Shown here in pieces: positions 1 to 5,070 of a stretch of 5,070 nt of DNA. The position numbers and the translations under genes are program-made. Source of the DNA: JBLHLB01 sp047618505 (GTDB lineage: Bacteria; Planctomycetota; UBA1135; GCA-002686595); assembly GCA_047618505.1 (NCBI GenBank), contig JBLHLB010000313.1:1-5070 (forward strand), in the 5' to 3' direction. Position 1 is the stretch's first letter, and each line of letters starts with the position of its first letter. The notes below the pieces were generated by a model, which did no database searches, was not told the origin of the DNA, and saw only the letters and a program-made list of their open reading frames with translations.

Positions 1-75
1 CCGACAACGCAGCCAGGCGATTTGTGGGGGCCGAGCGAGGAGTTGCTGTTTTTCAACGGGCTGCTAGGGCACTGA
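1..75 (+). CDS. C-terminal end of an unrecognised protein (partial)
   Basis: Frame 1 is open from the left edge and closes with TGA at 73-75, giving 24 codons. The visible tail ends in LFFNGLLGH and also contains GDLWGPSEELL. The residue mix (Trp, acidic residues, aromatic/leucine end) looks like a real protein end rather than noise, but no family can be named from so little. The gene points the same way as the broken lipoprotein gene that starts 141 bases later. No convincing terminator hairpin with a T-run follows the stop. A chance open frame of this length at an edge cannot be excluded. Confidence 0.45.
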   Translation, partial: PTTQPGDLWGPSEELLFFNGLLGH

Positions 76-216
76 CACCTGAGGGTACCCACGGGGAACG
101 AATTCTTCCCAACGCGGACTCATGCCGAGGGCTGCAGCCATCCGCTTTCCCGCATGCCCTTGACGCCCCCGCGACATGGGAGGTCGCTCCACCCCTCTGA
201 CCCCTGGCTCCACCCC
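76..216. other. Intergenic spacer, no gene seen
   Basis: This short spacer lies between the stop of the left-edge gene and the lipoprotein start. I see no clear sigma-70 promoter, no terminator with a T-run and no strong Shine-Dalgarno sequence. It contains the first copy of a 15-base direct repeat (108-122) and an ATG at 154 in frame with the lipoprotein start at 217. Confidence 0.5.
108..122 (+). repeat. 15-base direct repeat, copy 1
   Basis: CCCAACGCGGACTCA occurs here and again at 694-708, identical over 15 bases. Copy 1 is non-coding, upstream of the broken YHS-like gene. Copy 2 lies inside that gene, where it encodes PNADS. The flanks do not match further. Confidence 0.6.
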
Positions 217-468
217 ATGCGCTCCCTCCCTCTGCTGTTGTTCCTCACGGCCTGCTCCGATCCCGCCCCCGTGGCCTTATTCCTTGATGGCGAAGGCGTG
301 TTCCCCGTCGCCAGCTCCGATCCGGAAAGGTCGCGCATGCGCTACCTGGACGGCCAGGTTTCGCTCAACAACACCTGCGGATACTGGTAGAGAACGGACT
401 CAATCCAAAGGTGCCGCCGATGTACGTCAATGGGGCTCCCATCGGATTCTGTTGAACGCCCTGTCCTG

Positions 469-487
469 ATGTCTTCGTGCAAGACAT
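469..487 (+). promoter_or_regulatory. Stem-loop 13 bases after the in-frame TGA (bSECIS-like, tentative)
   Basis: ATGTCTT and AAGACAT form a perfect 7-bp stem around a 5-base loop, CGTGC. The loop starts 20 bases after the TGA at 453-455, and G is its second base. As I recall it, the published bacterial SECIS model asks for a short stem, a small loop with a G in its first two bases, and a loop about 16-37 bases from the UGA; this hairpin fits. A 7-bp stem can occur by chance, and the host gene is frameshifted, so function is unproven. Confidence 0.3.
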
Positions 488-693
488 GCCTGTGTTCATC
501 GCGAAGAAGGAGCTGCAAATCGCCTGTCTTTTCGAACCGGAAAAGAACGCGCCCCGCAGCGACGCATTCTTCGCACGCATAAACTACGAGGGTTACCTCT
601 CTTGCCAACCGGAAGAGCGTGAGCGCTTTCTTGCTCGATCCCCTCACCGACTGCGGACTCCTCACGGATCCCTTTAGCAAGCTGCGCTTTAGC

Positions 694-708
694 CCCAACG
701 CGGACTCA
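694..708 (+). repeat. 15-base direct repeat, copy 2
   Basis: This is the second exact copy of CCCAACGCGGACTCA (first at 108-122). It sits in the third YHS-like segment of the broken gene and encodes PNADS. The two copies bracket most of the broken gene, 586 bases apart. Confidence 0.6.
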
Positions 709-870
709 CCGCGCGCCGAACATGAGCGCCTGCTCTACTTCTTTGCGAGTCAAGCAACAGCGGGCCTCTTCGCAGAGTCGCGGGGCGACTTTCGACTGCC
801 CGGCTACAAGATGGTGGAAATGCCGGAGCGGAACGGGCAAACAGATCCCGACACCGCCAGCAAGGCCTGT

Positions 871-2508
871 CTAGCTACGCACACCTGGCGCCTCGTGTCC
901 CGTGTGCTCCACCCATTCTTCGTAGGGGCCGTGATAGACCAACGGCTTGCGCGCAGCCCCTTCGCCCCCACCGGAAAGGTCCAGCACCTTGTTCCCCAAA
1001 CCGCGCAGGAACGTGCGGTCGTGGGAGACGAAGATCATCGTGCCTTCGTACTTGCTAAGGGTCTTGACGAGCATCTCTTTCGTAGCGAGATCCAAGTGGT
1101 TCGTCGGTTCGTCCAGCACAAGAAAGTTCGGCGCCTCGAAGAGCATCTGCGCCAAGACCAGCCGGGAACGCTCCCCGCCCGAGAGCACCGAGATGGGCTT
1201 GTCGATGTCGTCGTTCCGGAAGTCGAAGGAGCCCAGGAGGTTACGCTTCGACGGGGTTGTCGCTCCGGGGAACAGCTCGTCGATCTGACTCCAGACCGTC
1301 TTCCGCACGTCCAGCAGTTCGAGGGCAGACTGGGCAAAGTAGCCCAAGCTTAGGCTTGCGCCGAGTCTAACCTGGCCAGCGTCGGGCTTGACGACATCGG
1401 CGATGAGCTTCAGCAGCGTCGTCTTGCCTGCTCCGTTGATGCCCATCACGCACCAGCGCTCCCCGCGCTTCACCTCGAAGTCGAAGTCCTCATAGAGACT
1501 GCGCTCGCCGTAGCTAAGGGAGACGTCCTTGAGTGTGGCGACGTCATTTCCGGAACGCTTGGGCGTGCGGAAGTCAAAGGGGACAAGCACACGCTTCTTG
1601 CGCGGTTCCAATCGATCGATTTTGTCGAGCTTCTTGATGCGCGACTGAACCTGAGAAGCCTTGGCCGCATTCTTCTCGAAGCGCTCGATGAAGCGCTCTT
1701 CCTTCTTGAGCATCGCCTTTTGGCGCGTAAATGCAGCCTCGCCTTGCTTCGCGCGCACCTGACATTCACGCTCGTAAAACTCGTAGTCGCCGGTGTAGCT
1801 GCGCAGCTCACCGCCGTCGATCTCAACGATGCGAGAGACAACACGGTTCATGAAGTCGCGGTCGTGACAGGTCATCAGAACCATGGCGCTGGTCTCCCGC
1901 AGGAAACCCTCCAGCCACAGAATGGACTCAATATCCAGGTGGTTCGTAGGCTCGTCCAAGAGCATCACATCGGGGTTACTGATGAGCGTCTGGGCAATAG
2001 CCACGCGCATGCGCCAACCACCGGATAAGTCCTCAACGCTACCCTCGACCTGGTCGGGCTCGAAACCAAGCCCGTCGAGCACCTCACGTGTGCGCGCTTC
2101 GAGCTCGTAGCCCCCCATCTGCGAGTACTCCCCCTGCACCTCACCGAAGCGGTCAAAGGTCGCATCCAGGTCAGGGTTGTCCGGGTCCGCCATGGCTGCC
2201 TCAAGGGCCTGCACCTCGTGGTGCAGCTCGCCCAAACGGCCACTCCCGGCAATGGCCTCGTCCAAGACCGTACGGCCAGTCATGTCTGCCGCCTCCTGGC
2301 GGAAGTAGCTGATCGTGAGCCCCTTCGGAACGAGGACCTCCCCGGTATCGGCCGACTCTTCGCCGACGAGCAGCCGAAACATCGTCGACTTGCCGGCCCC
2401 ATTGGGCCCCACCAGGCCCACCCGCTCGCGCGGATTGAGCTGCATTGAGGCGTCGAGCAGGAGCGACTGCCGCCCATAGCTCATATTCACTTTGCTGAAG
2501 GAGATCAT
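871..2508 (-). CDS. ABC-F family ATPase (ribosome-associated translation factor type)
   Basis: The 545-residue protein has two fused ABC ATPase domains and no membrane segment. Domain 1 has Walker A GPNGAGKST at 34-42, signature LSGGW at 161-165, Walker B LLDEPTNHLD ending at 192 and H-switch His215. Domain 2 has GINGAGKTT at 356-364, LSGGE at 442-446, LDEPTNHLD at 465-473 and His496. The charged linker at about 242-322, with ERFEKNAAKASQVQSRIKKL, is the ABC-F interdomain helix pair that reaches the P-site tRNA in family members. The protein ends soon after domain 2, so the long C-terminal coiled coil of Uup is absent; LSGGW in domain 1 recalls YheS/YdiF-like members. Members bind the ribosomal E site and relieve stalled states; some give antibiotic protection, but nothing here points to resistance. 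The ATG at 2506-2508 fits the N-terminus of the first domain, although no good Shine-Dalgarno precedes it. It lies downstream of the channel gene on the same strand. Confidence 0.93.
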   Translation of the reverse strand: MISFSKVNMSYGRQSLLLDASMQLNPRERVGLVGPNGAGKSTMFRLLVGEESADTGEVLVPKGLTISYFRQEAADMTGRTVLDEAIAGSGRLGELHHEVQALEAAMADPDNPDLDATFDRFGEVQGEYSQMGGYELEARTREVLDGLGFEPDQVEGSVEDLSGGWRMRVAIAQTLISNPDVMLLDEPTNHLDIESILWLEGFLRETSAMVLMTCHDRDFMNRVVSRIVEIDGGELRSYTGDYEFYERECQVRAKQGEAAFTRQKAMLKKEERFIERFEKNAAKASQVQSRIKKLDKIDRLEPRKKRVLVPFDFRTPKRSGNDVATLKDVSLSYGERSLYEDFDFEVKRGERWCVMGINGAGKTTLLKLIADVVKPDAGQVRLGASLSLGYFAQSALELLDVRKTVWSQIDELFPGATTPSKRNLLGSFDFRNDDIDKPISVLSGGERSRLVLAQMLFEAPNFLVLDEPTNHLDLATKEMLVKTLSKYEGTMIFVSHDRTFLRGLGNKVLDLSGGGEGAARKPLVYHGPYEEWVEHTGHEAPGVRS

Positions 2509-2658
2509 CTTGCGGGGGAGATTATCCGCAGGCCCGCAGCCCGGGAAGCCCTGGCACCGAGGATCATGGGGCTCTTTTGATTCCCCGGTTACGAACCGGC
2601 GCTGCCCCTGTGGTCAGACCATGACGCTCTTCCGTCAGCCGGAAGGACCCCCCTGCGG
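2509..2658 (-). other. 150-base gap between channel and ABC-F genes with two small hairpins
   Basis: Both flanking genes read on the minus strand. The gap holds two perfect 6-bp hairpins: 2629-2645 (CTTCCG/CGGAAG, 5-base loop), starting 13 bases after the channel stop, and 2585-2599 (CCGGTT/AACCGG, 3-base loop). Neither is followed by a T-run on the minus strand, so they are at best weak terminator or processing sites. No clear promoter for the ABC-F gene is visible, so read-through from the channel gene remains possible. Confidence 0.4.
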
Positions 2659-3591
2659 CTAAACCTCTTCGTAGGCACTGATCCGGCCGACATCCATGCG
2701 CACCAAACCGTCCTGAGCCTGCCGCTCAATGACCGGCAAGAAGCGCGCACCGAAGGACACTTCCGTCGCCGTATAGCTCGTCCAGAGATGAACATCCTGC
2801 GATGAGGTCGCGTCACGGCCCTGCAGCAGGATGATCACCTCGCCACGGCATTCGCGAAATTTCTCGGGGCTCATGCCAAAGAGCGGACTGTCCTCGTCAA
2901 TGGGGTGAACGATGGTCCAGGAAAGGGGCAGGAAGGAGACCTTATCGCGCTCCAGTTCTAGCTCATGGAAAGAGCGCTGCCGGCTGCCGTCGACAAGGGG
3001 AGAGAGGGACAGGATCACCTTCGCGTGCAAGTCGAAGATCTGATGCTTGCGGCGATGGGCCACGCGGCACATCAGACCAGTGCTTCCGCGATAGGGCGCG
3101 ACGATGGCGTGATCGCTCCAGGCCAGATCTGCCACAGGCCGAGAGAAGCGAGCGAAGATCACACCGGTCCCAAGGGCGACCAACGTTAGGGAGAAGAAGG
3201 CCTGCAGGACCATGACGAAATTGGCCGCGACGCCACTGGGCGCGAGCTGCCCATAACCGACGGTCGATGACGTTTGCACGGCCAAGAAGAAGGCGCGCAG
3301 AAAAGGTGCACCCGAATCAGGACCTGTGATCCCGCCCGACCCACAGGCGAGATAGCCCACTGCGAAGAGCAGATTGAAGAACAGGTATACGGCCGCGAGC
3401 AGGAGCAGGAAGGGCACCCAAGATGCGGTCAAAAGTGTGTGATAGGCACTGAGAGCCGCTCGCCAACCGCGACCACTACGCACCACGGCAAAGGAACCAT
3501 CACGGTTGAAGAGGCGTGCCCCGTCAGAGTGCGCAGCGGCGCCGAAGCCAAGGTCCCGGTCTTGCTCTTCAGTTGTGGGTTTGTGCTGCAT
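2659..3591 (-). CDS. KirBac-type inward-rectifier potassium channel
   Basis: The 310-residue protein has the full bacterial Kir layout and should form a tetrameric potassium pore in the inner membrane. The N-terminal region carries LFNRDGSFAVVR (27-38). An amphipathic slide helix around 43-56 precedes outer helix M1 (about 58-80), a pore helix (about 97-108), the selectivity filter TVGYG (110-114) and inner helix M2 (about 122-148), which ends in FARFSRP. Residues from 153 on form the cytoplasmic immunoglobulin-like Kir domain, with HPIDEDSPLFG and SYTATEVSFGARF, both typical of KirBac. The filter is followed by Gln115, where KirBac1.1 has Asp. The M2 stretch FFSLTLVALGTG lacks the GMxG seen in KirBac1.1 and 3.1 as I recall them. 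The length is normal and the gene looks intact. Its start is supported by an AGGA six bases before the ATG. It is transcribed away from the tRNA. Confidence 0.95.
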   Translation of the reverse strand: MQHKPTTEEQDRDLGFGAAAHSDGARLFNRDGSFAVVRSGRGWRAALSAYHTLLTASWVPFLLLLAAVYLFFNLLFAVGYLACGSGGITGPDSGAPFLRAFFLAVQTSSTVGYGQLAPSGVAANFVMVLQAFFSLTLVALGTGVIFARFSRPVADLAWSDHAIVAPYRGSTGLMCRVAHRRKHQIFDLHAKVILSLSPLVDGSRQRSFHELELERDKVSFLPLSWTIVHPIDEDSPLFGMSPEKFRECRGEVIILLQGRDATSSQDVHLWTSYTATEVSFGARFLPVIERQAQDGLVRMDVGRISAYEEV

Positions 3592-3597
3592 GGGGTT

Positions 3598-3601
3598 TCC
3601 T
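3598..3601 (-). promoter_or_regulatory. Ribosome binding site of the KirBac gene
   Basis: On the minus strand, AGGA lies six bases before the ATG at 3589-3591. It is the only clear Shine-Dalgarno in the window and supports this start. Confidence 0.6.
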
Positions 3602-3768
3602 GCTAGTCCCCCGGCTTGGGAATAGGGAGGGCTCGGCCTTGGGGATCAAGCGAGGACGGTAGCAAATGATGGATCGAGAATGACCACCAGCTCAACCTAG
3701 GACCACCCCGGAGCCCAGCCCTTGCGGACACAAGCCCCAGGCACCCGCCACCTCTCTCCGCCCCCCCC
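3602..3768. other. Spacer between the divergent KirBac gene and tRNA-Gly, pyrimidine-rich on the plus strand
   Basis: No convincing gene is seen here. From about 3748 to 3795 the plus strand is almost all C and T with a few A, including a run of eight C at 3761-3768. The minus strand therefore has several G-runs that could fold into a G-quadruplex upstream of the channel gene. A clear promoter for the channel gene was not found. Confidence 0.4.
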
Positions 3769-3797
3769 TTGCACCACCCCACCTCCTCCCCTACCAT
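3769..3797 (+). promoter_or_regulatory. Possible promoter of tRNA-Gly
   Basis: TTGCAC (3769-3774) and TACCAT (3792-3797) are separated by 17 bases, the preferred sigma-70 spacing. The -10 box ends 17 bases before the mature tRNA 5' end, which would leave a short leader. The matches to consensus are 3/6 and 4/6, so this rests mostly on spacing and position. Confidence 0.35.
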
Positions 3798-3814
3798 GCC
3801 GCCGTTCCATCATT

Positions 3815-3890
<76 letters not shown>

Positions 3891-3900
3891 TGGAACTGCT

Positions 3901-3932
3901 TCGCACTGGGTCGCACGCAGTGGCACTGCGTT
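3901..3932 (+). repeat. Direct repeat downstream of tRNA, copy 1
   Basis: The repeat starts TCGCACTGGGTCGCA and includes GGCACTG 21 bases in. A second copy begins at 3977 with 14 of 15 matches in the first part and the same GGCACTG at the same spacing. The copies lie between the tRNA and the recombinase remnant. Confidence 0.55.
3915..3931 (+). terminator. Hairpin just after tRNA-Gly, possible weak terminator
   Basis: ACGCAGT and ACTGCGT form a perfect 7-bp stem with a 3-base loop, starting 24 bases after the tRNA CCA end. It is followed by TTGGGGGGG rather than a T-run, so intrinsic termination would be poor. It may be only a processing or boundary structure. Confidence 0.3.
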
Positions 3933-3976
3933 GGGGGGGTTGTGCGGGGGTGTGGTCGGGTGAGGTGGTTGGTTCG

Positions 3977-4008
3977 TCGCACTGAGTCGCATCGGGCGGC
4001 ACTGATTC
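3977..4008 (+). repeat. Direct repeat downstream of tRNA, copy 2
   Basis: TCGCACTGAGTCGCA differs by one base from the start of the copy at 3901, and GGCACTG follows at the same distance. The middle six bases have diverged. Read on the minus strand, these repeats encode the QCD/ACD pieces of the recombinase tail. Confidence 0.55.
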
Positions 4009-4208
4009 GCGCTGCAACTGCTGGGGAAATGGATGAGGGGGCAAGGTGCCCTGATTGCCCGTGGAGTCGGGCCCATGTGTGCCGGTCGCCTGCTGTTGAT
4101 CGCGACTCTCAGGGACACTGATCCCCGGCAAGGCTTGGATCGCCCCCGCCGTGTCCACGAGCCCGAGCCGGGTGTAGTACTTCGCCGTGATGCCCTACAC
4201 TCCCCTCC

Positions 4209-5070
4209 ATGAATGAGAGAGACGAAGCACCTTCGGACGACAGCGCTGCTCAGCTTAATGACGAAGTGAGACTCCCCAACTGTGGAAGCCCTTTTGAAGA
4301 ACAGCTTTCGAACACCTCGGAGAGCGAGAGCAACCCGGAAGTGGATCTGAAGTCTGAGACCGCAGTCAGTGACGTGTCTTCCAGATTAGAGAAGCTGAGC
4401 GAGACTGGCAGGTCGAGTGAGCGGTACATCCTCAAGGGAGAGGTTGGTCGCGGAGGAATGGGCGCAATCCTCAAAATCTTCGATGTGGACTTACGGCGTA
4501 ACTTGGCGATGAAAGTCATCTTAAGCGGCGAGCCAGGAACAGGCGGAGATGCCGCAAAGACAGAAACGCGGATGATCATGCGCTTTATCGAAGAAGCGCA
4601 GGTTACGGGGCAGCTGGATCACCCGGGTGTGGTTCCGGTTCACGAGCTCGGTGTCGACAAGGACGGGCAGGTGTTCTTCACCATGCGCCTCGTCAAGGGG
4701 CAGGAGTTGGCCAAGGTGTTTGAGTCCGTTCATGCGGACGACCCGGATTGGAATATGACGCGCGCGCTTGGGGTGCTTCTGAAGGTGTGTGAGGCGATGT
4801 CCTATGCCCATGAAAAGGGCGTTGTGCACCGTGACTTGAAGCCTGCCAATGTGATGGTCGGACGGCACGGCGCCGTCTACGTCATGGACTGGGGTCTAGC
4901 CCGGGTCGATGGGCGTGAAGACTCGCACGATGTGCGGTTGCAGGAAGAGCCTGCTTCCCTCTCGGAGCTGCGTACGGACAGACGCGACCTGAAACAGCAG
5001 ACCAGCGGTTCGCCGTGCATGACCATGGACGGCAGCATCATCGGAACGCCGTTCTATATGCCTCCGGAGC
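4209..5070 (+). CDS. Hanks-type serine/threonine protein kinase, N-terminal part (runs off the window)
   Basis: 287 codons are visible and the gene continues past the right edge. Residues 1-71 are acidic and serine-rich, probably disordered. The kinase domain starts near Tyr73. It has the glycine loop GEVGRGGMGA (77-86), catalytic Lys102 (AMKVI), the helix-C Glu in RFIEEAQ (Glu129), HRDLKPAN at 207-214 with catalytic Asp209 and Asn214, and DWG at 227-229 instead of DFG. Its activation segment is long, about 57 residues to GTPFYMPPE (279-287), with PPE instead of APE. All core catalytic residues are present, so an active kinase is expected. DWG, long activation segments and PPE are familiar from planctomycete kinases. 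A sensor or membrane segment may follow beyond the edge. The ATG at 4209 is the first in-frame start after a TGA at 4188-4190. It has no visible Shine-Dalgarno and lies only 12 bases from the recombinase remnant's stop. Confidence 0.93.
   Translation, partial: MNERDEAPSDDSAAQLNDEVRLPNCGSPFEEQLSNTSESESNPEVDLKSETAVSDVSSRLEKLSETGRSSERYILKGEVGRGGMGAILKIFDVDLRRNLAMKVILSGEPGTGGDAAKTETRMIMRFIEEAQVTGQLDHPGVVPVHELGVDKDGQVFFTMRLVKGQELAKVFESVHADDPDWNMTRALGVLLKVCEAMSYAHEKGVVHRDLKPANVMVGRHGAVYVMDWGLARVDGREDSHDVRLQEEPASLSELRTDRRDLKQQTSGSPCMTMDGSIIGTPFYMPPE

Larger units (their letters stand above)
217..870 (+). pseudogene. Broken YHS-like domain lipoprotein gene (two frameshifts and an in-frame TGA)
   Basis: The ATG at 217 opens a short lipoprotein signal: Arg2, a hydrophobic run, then lipobox LTAC with the lipidated Cys at residue 13. 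The ATG at 154 would give an unlikely 21-residue extension before it. The frame stops at 388-390. Sensible protein then continues one base out of register as NPKVPPMYVNGAPIGFC, followed by TGA (453-455) and TPCPDVFVQDM, up to about 635. It then shifts back at a T-run near 628-634 and continues as LLDPLTDCGLLTDPFSKL to about 870. The pattern VNGxPIGFC-[TGA]-TPC matches the FCCxxC core of YHS-like metal-binding domains. The later segments YEGYL...EERERFL and SPRAEHERLLYFFASQ look like further YHS units. No native stop is seen; the last frame runs open against the ABC-F gene. Family assignment is from motifs only. Sequencing indels or a Sec codon are alternatives to true decay. Confidence 0.6.

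Noticed and set aside
619..1353. A 244-residue plus-strand open frame that runs deep into the ABC-F gene on the opposite strand
   Set aside because: Only its first 80 or so codons look like protein (the YHS-like end). Beyond 871 it is the antisense of a well-conserved ATPase gene in GC-rich DNA, where such open frames are common. It does show that the YHS-like gene has no visible native stop.
1720..2448. Several plus-strand open frames of 74-102 codons
   Set aside because: They lie wholly antisense to the intact ABC-F gene and show no recognisable domain.
2585..2645. Hairpins 2585-2599 and 2629-2645 as intrinsic terminators
   Set aside because: The stems are only 6 bp and no T-run follows on the minus strand, so I describe them as small hairpins rather than call terminators.
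2965..3606. Plus-strand open frames of 74 and 110 codons within the channel gene
   Set aside because: They are antisense to the conserved KirBac coding sequence, and their residue content is Arg/Glu/Gly-rich without any motif.
3619..3650. TTGATC/TATTCC on the minus strand as a channel gene promoter
   Set aside because: The spacing is about 19 bases and both boxes match consensus poorly; this is not better than chance.
3603..3797. A 64-codon minus-strand open frame upstream of the channel gene
   Set aside because: It is Gly/Arg-rich because it translates the C-rich spacer. It has no Shine-Dalgarno and no motif, and its stop falls in the channel gene's leader.
4521..4868. A 115-codon minus-strand open frame within the kinase gene
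   Set aside because: It is antisense to the catalytic core of the kinase (HRDLKPAN region), which is clearly the real frame.

Overview
The window looks like a GC-rich bacterial chromosome. The best guess for the source is a member of the Planctomycetota. That rests on the Hanks-type kinase at the right end (DWG in place of DFG, PPE in place of APE, a long activation segment), on the YHS-like lipoprotein and on the overall gene mix. No marker gene settles the taxonomy.

Layout, left to right. Bases 1-75 are the last 24 codons of an unrecognised plus-strand gene. Bases 217-870 hold a plus-strand gene that starts like a lipoprotein and carries YHS-like cysteine/aromatic segments. Its reading frame is broken by two opposite single-base shifts and by an in-frame TGA. 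The TGA stands exactly where a YHS-like FCCxxC motif has its second cysteine, and a small stem-loop with a G near the loop start lies 20 bases downstream. The gene is either a decaying pseudogene or, less likely, a selenocysteine gene in a sequence with indel errors. Converging on it from the minus strand is an intact 545-residue ABC-F ATPase (871-2508). Upstream of that, on the same strand, is an intact 310-residue KirBac-type inward-rectifier potassium channel (2659-3591), 150 bases away.

A pyrimidine-rich spacer separates the channel gene from a plus-strand tRNA-Gly(CCC) at 3815-3890. Between the tRNA and the kinase gene, the minus strand holds what looks like the last residues of a tyrosine recombinase, including the nucleophile-type YYTRL motif. 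It is cut off by a stop 12 bases before the kinase start. Its proline-rich tail reads back through the repeat-containing spacer and into the antisense strand of the tRNA. This looks like the scar of an element integrated at the tRNA. The window ends inside a serine/threonine protein kinase gene (4209 onward).

The intact genes do not form an obvious shared pathway. They are a translation-linked ATPase, a membrane potassium channel and a signalling kinase, next to a tRNA integration hotspot. The parts most worth a second look are the broken YHS-like gene with its TGA and stem-loop, and the recombinase/tRNA/kinase junction.
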